Positions 1 to 7,834 of a stretch of DNA of 36,626 nucleotides are shown in pieces. The translations under genes were made by a program, and so were the position numbers. Each line of letters opens with the position of its first letter. The first letter of the stretch is position 1. The stretch is from the NCBI GenBank assembly GCA_022565795.1, contig JAIUMA010000031.1, forward strand, positions 1-36,626, in the 5' to 3' direction. This DNA is from Balneolia bacterium (lineage in GTDB: Bacteria; Bacteroidota; Rhodothermia; Balneolales; Cyclonatronaceae). The notes under the pieces are model-generated. The model had not been told where the DNA came from, ran no database searches, and worked only from the letters and a program-made list of their open reading frames with translations.

Positions 1-1
1 G

Positions 2-916
2 TACCCTGAAGTTGGTCTTGCAGGCGGTGCGTGCGAAGGCTACGGACTGCTGCTCGACATCACCGATCCGGCCAACCCGTTTCGCCTTGACGCAGTTGCC
101 GATTCTAACTTTGCTTACTGGCATTCCGCTACCTTCAATAACGACGGAACAACAGTTGTGTTTACCGATGAGTGGGGCGGCGGAACGCAGGCCAAGTGCC
201 GCGATACCGATCCGATGGAATGGGGCGCCAACGCTATTTTCACTATTGAAGACGGTAAAATGGTGTTTCAGAGCTACTTCAAGATGCCTGCTCCGCAAAC
301 CCATCAGGAAAACTGTGTAGCCCATAACGGCTCGCTTATTCCGATTCCGGGACGCGATATTATGGTTCAGGGCTGGTATCAGGGTGGCGTGAATATTTTC
401 GACTTCACCGATCCGGCCAATCCTATTGAGATTGCCTACCACGATCGCGGACCGATTACCGACGAGCGTCTTGAAGTTGCCGGCAGCTGGTCCATCTACT
501 GGTACAACGGCGTTCTGGTGAATTCCGAGATCGCCCGCGGACTCGATATTTTTGAAGTCATTCCGAGTGAATTTATCACGCAGAATGAGATCGATGCGTC
601 AAACACCGTGCGTCTGGATGTATTCAACCCGCAGGGGCAGCCGATGTTCAAGTGGCCTGCTTCCTTCTCTCTGGCCAAAGCCTACCTCGATCAGCTCGAG
701 CGCGATCGTCAGCTTGATATGGGTAGCATCAGCGGTTTACGCGCTGATATCGCCCGCGTTGAGAACATGAGCGGCTCGCGTCAGCGCAACCGCCTGATGA
801 ACCTGGCTGAAGAAGCCGAAGCGCTTGCGTCTGTCTCATCCAACGGAGATAAGGTGATGAGCATCGCGCAGACGCTCAGGGACCTGGCTCAGGGTCAAAA
901 CGTGGCCGGAATGTAG
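2..916 (+). CDS. LVIVD-repeat protein, 3' part (5' end outside window)
   Basis: The frame is open from the first bases of the window and stops with TAG at 914-916, leaving 304 visible residues. Two copies of a D-[IF]-T-D-P-A-N-P motif (LLLDITDPANP near residue 20 and IFDFTDPANP near residue 135) are typical of LVIVD-repeat beta-propeller proteins, which are usually exported and often of unknown role. Between them are H-rich and W-rich strands (FAYWHSATFN, HQENCVAHNGS). The last roughly 80 residues (from about 220) are Arg/Glu/Leu rich, probably helical and outside the propeller. Seen: repeats and length. Known: the family fold. Inferred: extracytoplasmic location, because the signal peptide would lie upstream of the window. 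Transcription probably ends at the hairpin that starts about 35 bases downstream. Confidence 0.75.
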   Translation, partial: YPEVGLAGGACEGYGLLLDITDPANPFRLDAVADSNFAYWHSATFNNDGTTVVFTDEWGGGTQAKCRDTDPMEWGANAIFTIEDGKMVFQSYFKMPAPQTHQENCVAHNGSLIPIPGRDIMVQGWYQGGVNIFDFTDPANPIEIAYHDRGPITDERLEVAGSWSIYWYNGVLVNSEIARGLDIFEVIPSEFITQNEIDASNTVRLDVFNPQGQPMFKWPASFSLAKAYLDQLERDRQLDMGSISGLRADIARVENMSGSRQRNRLMNLAEEAEALASVSSNGDKVMSIAQTLRDLAQGQNVAGM

Positions 917-950
917 AACACAGGCTACATCAATATTGAATAAGAGCATT

Positions 951-990
951 AAAGGCCTGCAGGGATTGTATCTTGCAGGCCTTCTTTTTG
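951..990 (+). terminator. Rho-independent terminator of the LVIVD-repeat gene
   Basis: A perfect 10-bp stem (AAGGCCTGCA at 952-961 with TGCAGGCCTT at 974-983) has a 12-base loop and is followed by a T-rich run (CTTTTTG). It lies 35 bases after the stop codon. Confidence 0.9.
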
Positions 991-1064
991 TTTGATATAC
1001 TATTGTAGCTTAAAGGTTTAGTTAGTCAAGTTTACTAATCATTCTAACTGTTAATACTGCGAAT

Positions 1065-1529
1065 ATGAACTTTCAGACTCTGTTTAAAACAAATGATATA
1101 CCTGGCTATTGGATAATCCGCATAGTGCTGGGCTATGTTTTCCTGGTTGCCGGTTTCCAGAAATTTATTTTCCCCGATGATATGGGGCCGGGCAGGTTTG
1201 CCGAAATGGGTTTTCCAATGCCAGTTTTTACGGCCTATTTCACTGGTTTTTTTGAAGTGCTCTGTGCGGTTCTGATTCTTGTGGGGCTTGCTTCCCGCCT
1301 GGCCTCAGTGCCCCTTATCATAATTATGCTTACGGCAATAATCACTACCAAAATTCCCGGTCTGGGTGATGGATTTTGGGACTTTGCACACTCCGTGAGG
1401 CTCGACTTCTCTATGCTGATGGCTGCATTATTTGTGTTTGTGAATGGTTCGGACCAAAGCTCTTTGGATAAAAAGCTTTTTGGTGGAAAAGCAGATGATG
1501 ACGAAAATGAACCTTCCGGAGGCTTATAG
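1065..1529 (+). CDS. DoxX family membrane protein
   Basis: 154-residue protein with about four hydrophobic helices (roughly residues 15-35, 50-72, 75-95 and 108-130). Features typical of DoxX are the N-terminal WIIRIVLGYVFLVAGFQKF stretch and the segment FFEVLCAVLILVGLASRLAS, where a helix carrying an acidic residue is followed by G-x-x-x-R. DoxX proteins are inner-membrane proteins linked to thiol or quinone redox reactions, but the substrate of this one cannot be told from sequence. The charged C-terminus (KADDDENEPSGGL) is probably cytoplasmic. It stands alone between a terminator upstream and a convergent gene only 12 bases downstream. No Shine-Dalgarno is obvious before the ATG. Confidence 0.85.
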   Translation: MNFQTLFKTNDIPGYWIIRIVLGYVFLVAGFQKFIFPDDMGPGRFAEMGFPMPVFTAYFTGFFEVLCAVLILVGLASRLASVPLIIIMLTAIITTKIPGLGDGFWDFAHSVRLDFSMLMAALFVFVNGSDQSSLDKKLFGGKADDDENEPSGGL

Positions 1530-1541
1530 CCGGGACTTCCT

Positions 1542-2009
1542 TTATACTGGAATTTGGCCCCTTTTCCCCAGCCACCATTTTGTGCAGGAATGGAAAATAT
1601 CAACCGGCTCGATGTACATAAGCGGACAACCGCCGACTATTGGTTCTGTTCCCGCTTTACGGCATGTTTCAATCGCTTTTTCCGAGACGCTGCCCTCACC
1701 AAATGAGCGGTGAAACCAGACCTTTGTGATTCCCAGCTCCGCACACTGCTCTGCTATAGCCGCAGACTGATCCGGGTGCGTGGCAATCATCACCGCATCT
1801 ACGGGATTTGGAATGCTTTTCAAATCGGGATAGCATTTCAGCCCGTCGATTTCGTCTGCGTGCGGGTTAACAGGAACGGGCTCATAGCCACTTTTGAGCA
1901 GCTTTTTCAGGATGAAGCTTGCCGCGGTATCACCTTTCCGCGATACGCCCGCAACGGCAATACGTTTTCCCTCCAGAAATGATGCAATAGACTCAGGGAC
2001 AGTTTTCAT
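1542..2009 (-). CDS. CoA-binding domain protein (YccU-like)
   Basis: 155 residues when started at the ATG read from 2009; a longer frame exists upstream, but this ATG has a GGAGG ribosome site (2017-2021 on the minus strand) seven bases ahead. The protein is a single Rossmann-type CoA-binding domain: IAVAGVSRKGDTAASFILKK near residue 15 is the nucleotide loop, followed by GYEPVPVNP, the PVDAVMIATHP strand, and the GITKVWFHRSFGEGS segment typical of the CoA_binding_2 family. The conserved C-terminal part contains GGCPLMYIEP. Members are small cytosolic proteins of uncertain function, resembling the CoA-binding domain of succinyl-CoA synthetase. It is transcribed convergently with the DoxX gene and divergently from hutH. 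Confidence 0.88.
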   Translation of the reverse strand: MKTVPESIASFLEGKRIAVAGVSRKGDTAASFILKKLLKSGYEPVPVNPHADEIDGLKCYPDLKSIPNPVDAVMIATHPDQSAAIAEQCAELGITKVWFHRSFGEGSVSEKAIETCRKAGTEPIVGGCPLMYIEPVDIFHSCTKWWLGKRGQIPV

Positions 2010-2324
2010 AATCAATCCTCCGTGCTTATCTGTGGGTAATCTGTGCCAATCCGTGACCTTCCGGATCAAGAGTCCACTTTTGAAGGACACAGATTATCAC
2101 GGATTTAAGCACAGATTTACGCAGATTTAGATATATCAAATTTTAGCTAATACGCATTGATACAATTTATGTAAACCATCATCATAAAGCATTAGCCGGT
2201 GCGTGGATTATACGCCAATAGCCTAATATTTCCATCCCCGTTTTACGCCAAAATTTCTTAGGTTTAGGATATCACTGCTTATATATCTGCCTGATAAAAG
2301 GCGCGTATCATTAATTCTATTCGA
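2010..2324. other. Divergent intergenic region with a degenerate CTGTG/CCGTG repeat
   Basis: 315 bases between the CoA-binding gene and hutH. About 2026-2130 holds an imperfect inverted repeat: the left arm has AATCTGTG and AATCCGTG units, and the right arm has CACAGATT, CACGGATTT and CGCAGATTT units. The same degenerate words recur near 25470, 33425 and 35935. From about 2130 to 2324 the sequence is AT-rich and must hold the hutH promoter, but I see no convincing -35/-10 pair. Confidence 0.6.
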
Positions 2325-3842
2325 TTGTCTGACATCAATTTATATTCCATCAGGCTGAGTCATTTGTATGATGATCTCGCCACCCGTCTCCGCGAGCTTG
2401 AGAAAGACGCCCCGGAAGTGCGTATCTCCCGCAGGATTGTTGAGGACGCCCTCAAAAAGGGCGGAGCCCACTACGGCATCAATACCGGTTTCGGAGGACT
2501 GGCCAATCAGCGGATTTCGGACTCTGATTTGTCTCAGCTGCAGCAGAATCTCATTTTATCGCACGCGGTTGGCGTGGGCGATCCGGTTCCCAAAGAGATC
2601 ACCCGGCTGATGCTTCAGCTGAAGATTCATGCGTTGGCTCAGGGGTATTCAGGCGTTTCTGAGGAAACCTTTGGTCTGCTTCAGGCTTTTGCTCAGAAAG
2701 ATCTGATTCCCGTTGTGCCATCGAAGGGCAGCCTCGGCGCTTCCGGTGATTTAGCGCCTCTGGCCCATTTATCGCTGCCCTTAATTGGCTACGGACACTT
2801 TTGGGATGATGAGGGCATCACCCATTTACCGGCAGAAAAGGTACTACGTGAGCATGATTTGGAACCTGTGAAGCTGCAGGCTAAGGATGGGCTCTCGCTC
2901 ATCAACGGTACGCAGCTTATGAGCTCGTACGGCGCGTGGGTTTTGGAAAAGAGCATCAGGCTGCAGAAAACGGCGGATATTATTTCGGCCGTAAGCCTGG
3001 AAGCACTTCAAGGCAGCATCACTCCGTTTGATGAGCGCATTCATTATTTGCGGCCACATGCGGGTCAGGCAATCGTTTCTGCTAATATCCGCAAGCTATT
3101 GCAGGGCAGCGAAATACTTGAGTCACACCGCCACTGCGGGAAGGTTCAGGATCCGTACAGCCTGAGGTGCGTGCCTCAGGTTCATGGGGCGAGCAGGGGT
3201 GCGCTTTCTCACGCATCTGATGTAGTCGAAACCGAACTCAACAGCGTTACCGACAATCCCCTGGTGTTTCGCAATGGTGATATCGTGAGCGGCGGTAATT
3301 TTCACGGTCAGCCGCTTGCCTACGCCCTGGATTATTCGGCCATTGCGCTTGCTGAGCTGGGCAGCATATCCGAACGCCGCACCTATTTGCTGCTCGAAGG
3401 GCACGACGGCCTCCCAAAGCTTCTTATGGCCCATACCGGTATCAATTCCGGCTTCATGATTCCGCAGTATACTTCGGCCTCGCTGGTTTCGGAGAATAAG
3501 GTGCTGTGTCATCCGGCTTCGGTCGATTCGATTCCCTCGAGTCTGGGGCAGGAGGATCATGTGAGCATGGGCAGCATCAGCGCGACCAAATTGCTTCAGG
3601 TGTTCAGAAACGTGGAGCACATCTTGTCGATTGAGCTTTTAACAGCCGTTCAGGCGCTGGATTTCCGCAGGCCGCTCAAGCCCGGCCGGGGCGTACAGCT
3701 GTTTCACGAATTTGTACGGGATCATATTCCGCATGCCGAGCAGGACACCTATTTCAAAACCTATATGGAAAAAAGCCTGGATCTGATTCAGAAGGCCGAT
3801 TACATCACTCTGATTGAGGATGAACTTGGCGAGATTCTGTAA
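2325..3842 (+). CDS. hutH: Histidine ammonia-lyase (histidase)
   Basis: 505 residues, the normal length for HutH. The enzyme removes ammonia from L-histidine to give urocanate, the first step of histidine breakdown in the cytosol. Seen: YGINTGFGG at residue 50, and GSLGASGDLAPLAHL around residue 136-149, whose Ala139-Ser140-Gly141 is the triad that cyclises into the MIO electrophile. Also present are NGTQLM, SVTDNPL, NFHGQPLAYALD and the SIPSSLGQEDHVSMG stretch of the aromatic ammonia-lyase fold. The frame has no ATG before the conserved part. It begins at TTG (2325), which places the YGINTGFG block at the usual distance from the N-terminus; an in-frame stop lies at 2295. hutI follows after 35 bases, so the two are probably cotranscribed. 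hutU and hutG are not in the window. Confidence 0.97.
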   Translation: MSDINLYSIRLSHLYDDLATRLRELEKDAPEVRISRRIVEDALKKGGAHYGINTGFGGLANQRISDSDLSQLQQNLILSHAVGVGDPVPKEITRLMLQLKIHALAQGYSGVSEETFGLLQAFAQKDLIPVVPSKGSLGASGDLAPLAHLSLPLIGYGHFWDDEGITHLPAEKVLREHDLEPVKLQAKDGLSLINGTQLMSSYGAWVLEKSIRLQKTADIISAVSLEALQGSITPFDERIHYLRPHAGQAIVSANIRKLLQGSEILESHRHCGKVQDPYSLRCVPQVHGASRGALSHASDVVETELNSVTDNPLVFRNGDIVSGGNFHGQPLAYALDYSAIALAELGSISERRTYLLLEGHDGLPKLLMAHTGINSGFMIPQYTSASLVSENKVLCHPASVDSIPSSLGQEDHVSMGSISATKLLQVFRNVEHILSIELLTAVQALDFRRPLKPGRGVQLFHEFVRDHIPHAEQDTYFKTYMEKSLDLIQKADYITLIEDELGEIL

Positions 3843-3877
3843 GCTGATCAGAAACCATCACCCTAAAAAACACCAGC

Positions 3878-5092
3878 ATGCCCGTTTTAACCAATATTGG
3901 AATTCTGTACACCTGTGCCTATGAGGGCGGTCAAGCTGAGGCTCACCCAATAAAAAACGCCGCGATTGTGTGGGAAAAAGACAAGATTGAGTGGGTAGGA
4001 CGGGAAACGGATTTACCCGATCAGTATCAGCATGAAGAAGCGGTTGATGCCAATGGCGGAATGGTTATTCCCGGGCTGGTGGAGTGCCATACGCATCTGG
4101 CGTTCGGCGGATGGAGAGCCGATGAGTATGAGCTGCGGTCACTTGGGCGCCCGTATATTGAAATTGCCAAAGCGGGGGGCGGTATTTTAAGCACGGTTCG
4201 GGCTACGCGCGCCGCTTCGGAAGACGAGCTGGTCGAAAAAAGCCTGGGTCACCTGCAGGAGATGAAGAAGCTTGGTATTACCACCGTAGAGTGCAAAAGC
4301 GGCTATGGATTGAACAAGGATGATGAAATCAAGCTATTGAACGTCTACCGCAGGCTGGACGTGATGCAGCCGCTGGATATCATATCCACCTTTCTGGGCG
4401 CGCACATGGTTCCGCCGGAGTATGCCGATAAGCGGGCCGATTACATTACCCTGCTCATCAAAGAGATGATTCCTTACGTGGCCGATAATCAGCTGGCGCA
4501 GTTTTGTGATATTTTTATTGAGGAAACGGCCTTCACCATAGATGAAGCCTATACGATTTTATCCAATGCGCTGGATTACGGCCTGATGCTCAAGCTTCAT
4601 GTGGATCAGCTGAGCGCCGGTGGGGGAGCTGAACTGGCTGCCGAGCTAGGTGCTGTTTCTGCCGATCACCTTGAGTACGTTTCTGAAAAAGGTATTCTAT
4701 CCATGGCAAATACGGGCGTTGTTGCCGTGAGTTTGCCTCTTGCCAGCTTTTATTTGCGTCAGCCTGCCATTCCGGCGCGTAAGCTCATCGAAGCCGGCGT
4801 TGATGTGGCCGTCTCGACCGATTTTAATCCGGGATCGGCTCCGAGCTATCATCTGCCGTATGCCATGACCCTCGCCTGCACGCTTCAGCACATGAGTCCT
4901 GCGGAGGTCCTTAAGGGCGCGACCATCAACGCAGCAAAGGCATTGTCGATGCACGGAGACATCGGCTCTCTGGAAGCCGGCAAGCGCGCCGATTTTGCCA
5001 TCATCGATGCGCCATCGGTAAATCAGTGGCTCTACAACTTCAGAGGCAACCAATGCACGGCCGTCTGGAAAGACGGGATACAGATCGTTTGA
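3878..5092 (+). CDS. hutI: Imidazolonepropionase
   Basis: 404 residues, normal for HutI, an amidohydrolase-superfamily metalloenzyme that opens the imidazolone ring (imidazolone-propanoate to N-formimino-L-glutamate), the third step of histidine degradation. Seen: the metal-binding H-x-H of VECHTHLAFGG (His71 and His73), the substrate-side R-A-D-E-Y-E-L-R segment just after it, KSGYGLN, the LKLHVDQLSAGGG histidine, the ADHLEYVS histidine and the VSTDFNPGSAPS aspartate. The C-terminal part (GDIGSLEAGKRADFAIID) is the small beta-sandwich typical of the superfamily. It lies 35 bases after hutH on the same strand. The intermediate enzyme urocanase (HutU) must be encoded elsewhere. Confidence 0.97.
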   Translation: MPVLTNIGILYTCAYEGGQAEAHPIKNAAIVWEKDKIEWVGRETDLPDQYQHEEAVDANGGMVIPGLVECHTHLAFGGWRADEYELRSLGRPYIEIAKAGGGILSTVRATRAASEDELVEKSLGHLQEMKKLGITTVECKSGYGLNKDDEIKLLNVYRRLDVMQPLDIISTFLGAHMVPPEYADKRADYITLLIKEMIPYVADNQLAQFCDIFIEETAFTIDEAYTILSNALDYGLMLKLHVDQLSAGGGAELAAELGAVSADHLEYVSEKGILSMANTGVVAVSLPLASFYLRQPAIPARKLIEAGVDVAVSTDFNPGSAPSYHLPYAMTLACTLQHMSPAEVLKGATINAAKALSMHGDIGSLEAGKRADFAIIDAPSVNQWLYNFRGNQCTAVWKDGIQIV

Positions 5093-5131
5093 TATCTGAT
5101 ATGCGATATTCGATATGCGATTTTTGAATGA

Positions 5132-5607
5132 TTGGTTTCGGGGCATTTTAGTTCATCCTACCCCGAACAATCCTGTTCATCATAAACTTCGTGAAAATCA
5201 TGGTCGTCCTGAGGAAGGTGAAGTAAGCACCGAGCTCGAATTGTGCAGGTGAAGCAGATTATTGGTTACTACGGCTGACCATGATTTATGGGGTTTGGGG
5301 ATTAGCGTGATGGTTTTCGTGGCTAATTACTAAATCCCGCCCTGTACAATCCTGTTCCTCACAAACATCGGGAAATTCATGGTCGTCCTGAGGAAGGTGA
5401 AGTAAGCACCGAGCTCGAATTGTGCAGGTGAAGCAGATTATTGGTTACTACGGCTGACCATGATTTATGGGATTTGGGGATTAGCATGATGGTTTTCGTG
5501 GCAATATGATAAATCCCGCTGCGAACAATCCTGATCATCACAAACATCGGGAAAATCATGGTCGTCCTGAGAAAGGTGAAGAAAGCACCGAACTCGATTT
5601 AGGTAGG
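5132..5607. repeat. 179-bp tandem repeat, two full units and a partial third
   Basis: The landmark CATGGTCGTCCTGAG begins at 5199, 5378 and (as CATGGTCGTCCTGAGA) 5557, an exact 179-base spacing. Units one and two are almost identical for over 100 bases. The third decays after about 5600. Each full unit contains an 11-bp inverted repeat, AAATCATGGTC (5195-5205 in unit one) with GACCATGATTT (5277-5287). Unit ends carry AATCCTGTTCATCA-like words found in dispersed intergenic repeats of this group of bacteria. Confidence 0.9.
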
Positions 5608-5677
5608 GGCCATTCTTCTCTTGTCACTACCACTGTCTGTTATACCTATCGGGGAATTCCCTATAGCTCTGTCCAAT

Positions 5678-5720
5678 TCACAATTCAAAACTCAAAATTC
5701 AACATTGGGAGCGAAAGCGA
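5678..5720 (-). repeat. Dispersed GAATTGTGAA-type repeat, copy 1
   Basis: Read on the minus strand this is GTCGCTTTCGCTCCCAATG, then degenerate TTGAATTTTGAG and TTGAATTGTGAATTGG units. The copy at 27312-27361 on the plus strand has the same GTCGCT.TCGCTCCCAAT leader followed by the same kind of units, so the two are the same element in opposite orientation. Confidence 0.8.
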
Positions 5721-5848
5721 CCGAGACCACCTTTGTTTATTCTTCATAAAGTTTTGTTATTTTAAGAGGCTATAGACAACACTTTCGATTCGCAGCACGT
5801 TTTTTTCAGCACAGCATAATTCAGCACATTCAAGTAATAAGTACAAGC

Positions 5849-7735
5849 ATGTCTTCCCCGATTTCCCGATATAACGTTATTGTAGTAGGTGGCGGTCACG
5901 CCGGAAGTGAAGCCGCTGCTGCCGCTGCCAGAATGGGAGCCCGTACGCTTCTCGTTTCCATGAATCTGAACGCCATTGGCCAAATGTCGTGCAACCCTGC
6001 AATGGGGGGAGTTGCCAAAGGTCAGCTTGTGCGCGAGATTGATGCGTTAGGTGGTATCTCCGGTATTGTTACAGATCAGACCGGTGTACAGTTCCGGATG
6101 CTCAATCGCAGTAAAGGACCTGCAATGTGGTCTCCAAGAGCGCAGAGCGACCGCATGCTATATGCCCAAAAGCTACGTGAGCAGCTCGAAGCTATTCCTA
6201 CTTTACACTTTCGTCAGGACAATGTAACCCAGATACTTATAAACGATAAAAAAGAAGCTTACGGAGTTCTTACCCAAACCGGTCAGGAGCTTTTAGCTAA
6301 TGCTGTTATCGTAACCAGCGGGACCTTTCTTAACGGTCTCATCCATATTGGAGAAAAGAACTACGGAGGCGGTCGTTCAGGGGAACGTGCCTCTAAAGGT
6401 ATTACCGAGTGCCTTATTGAGCAGGGATTTGAAGCTGGTCGTCTCAAGACAGGGACACCTCCACGAGTTGATGGCCGCTCTGTTAATTACGATAAGCTTG
6501 AAGAGCAGTTTGGTGATGATGATCCCTCACCTTTCTCTTTCTTGACGGATAAACTGCCAGGTAAAGAAGAACAGCTTTCCTGCTGGATTGGGTATACCGA
6601 TCCTGATGTACATGATATGCTCCGTACAGGTTTTGATCGCAGTCCAATGTTTAACGGCGCTATTAAATCTACGGGTCCAAGATACTGCCCGAGTATTGAG
6701 GATAAAATCAATCGCTTTGCCGACAGAGACAGACATCAGTTATTTCTGGAGCCGGAGGGGTGGAATACCTATGAAATGTATCTTAACGGTTTTTCCACTT
6801 CACTTCCCGAAGATGTTCAGTATAAAGCACTTCGCTCTATAGCTGGTTTTGAAGAAGTTATCATGATACGTCCCGGTTATGCCATTGAGTATGATTACTT
6901 CCCGCCTCATCAAATTCACCGAAATATGGAAACCAAACTTGTTTCTAACCTGTTCTTTGCGGGGCAGATTAATGGTACTACGGGTTATGAGGAAGCAGCT
7001 TGTCAGGGCCTCATGGCGGGTATTAACGCGGCCCGAAAGATTAAAGGTGAAGATGAAGTCGTTCTCTCGCGTGCTCAGGCTTATATCGGCGTTTTGATTG
7101 ATGATTTGGTTAACAAGGGTACAGAAGAACCTTACCGGATGTTTACCTCACGCGCCGAGCACCGCATACTGCTGCGTCAGGATAATGCTGACCTCAGACT
7201 TACCCAAATTGGTCGTGATATAGGATTAGCTACAGACGAGCGCTACAATCGGTATACAAAACGTCGTTCAGATATTGACGACTTAACCAAAGTTTTCCAG
7301 GATCACAGCGTGCGTCCTGAAGTATACAATGCACTGCTCGAGAAGCTTGATACTACGCCATTAAAGCAGCCTATCAAATTTCCAAACCTTATTACCCGAC
7401 CGCAGCTTAATATGTGGGATATGCTTGAAGTTGATGCTGAGCTGAAGGAAAAGGTTTTTGCTGTTTCAAGCTCTAAAACCGAAATCGAGCAGTGCGAGAT
7501 TCAGTTCAAGTATGCCGGTTATATTCAGAAAGAGTTCGAAATGGCTGAGGAGATGAGTAAAAAAGAGGATATGCGTATTCCAACTTATCTTCAGTACGAT
7601 CGGATTCACAGTCTTTCATCCGAAGGTCGCCTCAAGCTTGAGAAAGTTCGTCCTGAGACAATTGGTCAGGCCGGTCGTATTAGTGGCGTCTCTGCCAGTG
7701 ACCTTGCTGTCCTAATGGTTTATCTTAAAAATTAA
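5849..7735 (+). CDS. mnmG: tRNA U34 5-carboxymethylaminomethyl-modifying enzyme MnmG (GidA)
   Basis: 628 residues, matching the usual 620-630. MnmG acts with MnmE to install the (carboxymethyl)aminomethyl group on wobble uridine 34 of certain tRNAs, using FAD, NADH and methylene-tetrahydrofolate. Seen: the N-terminal FAD-binding loop VVGGGHAGSE (about residues 13-21), the MnmG signature SCNPAMGGVAKGQLVREIDALGG, GTFLNGLIHIG, the GRLKTGTPPR block, the catalytic-cysteine region GPRYCPSIEDKI, and MIRPGYAIEYDYFPP. The C-terminal helical part (GAD-like, IPTYLQYDRIHSLSSEGRLKLEKVRP) is complete. rsmG follows after 99 bases on the same strand, the classical gidA-gidB order found near many replication origins. 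The ATG at 5849 has no good Shine-Dalgarno. Confidence 0.98.
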   Translation: MSSPISRYNVIVVGGGHAGSEAAAAAARMGARTLLVSMNLNAIGQMSCNPAMGGVAKGQLVREIDALGGISGIVTDQTGVQFRMLNRSKGPAMWSPRAQSDRMLYAQKLREQLEAIPTLHFRQDNVTQILINDKKEAYGVLTQTGQELLANAVIVTSGTFLNGLIHIGEKNYGGGRSGERASKGITECLIEQGFEAGRLKTGTPPRVDGRSVNYDKLEEQFGDDDPSPFSFLTDKLPGKEEQLSCWIGYTDPDVHDMLRTGFDRSPMFNGAIKSTGPRYCPSIEDKINRFADRDRHQLFLEPEGWNTYEMYLNGFSTSLPEDVQYKALRSIAGFEEVIMIRPGYAIEYDYFPPHQIHRNMETKLVSNLFFAGQINGTTGYEEAACQGLMAGINAARKIKGEDEVVLSRAQAYIGVLIDDLVNKGTEEPYRMFTSRAEHRILLRQDNADLRLTQIGRDIGLATDERYNRYTKRRSDIDDLTKVFQDHSVRPEVYNALLEKLDTTPLKQPIKFPNLITRPQLNMWDMLEVDAELKEKVFAVSSSKTEIEQCEIQFKYAGYIQKEFEMAEEMSKKEDMRIPTYLQYDRIHSLSSEGRLKLEKVRPETIGQAGRISGVSASDLAVLMVYLKN

Positions 7736-7834
7736 GCCAGGCCTCTTTCTTATTTAGCTGTTTATCTTTCTGTTGAAGGAAATGTTGTTATATTGTTGTC
7801 ATTATTCTGACACTATAACCAACCATGCATTTCT

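Larger units (their letters stand above)
5093..5848. other. Repeat-rich non-coding region between hutI and mnmG
   Basis: 756 bases without a credible gene; short frames here lack any protein character. From the left it holds a GATATGCGAT direct repeat (about 5098-5121), the 179-bp tandem repeat listed separately, and an inverted-orientation copy of a dispersed GAATTGTGAATT-type element (about 5678-5720). A short AT-rich leader in front of mnmG (about 5750-5848) follows. No clear promoter or terminator was found. Confidence 0.7.

Noticed and set aside
2031-2039. TGTGGGTAA as a DnaA box variant.
   Set aside because: One mismatch, and it is part of the degenerate CTGTG repeat, which creates such words by itself.
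5132-5607. Possible CRISPR array because of regular spacing.
   Set aside because: The units are 179 bp, nearly identical throughout and without short repeats separating unique spacers; no cas gene is near.
5506-5775. An 89-residue frame in the hutI-mnmG gap.
   Set aside because: It lies on the tandem repeat and the dispersed repeat; its sequence is just the repeat translated.
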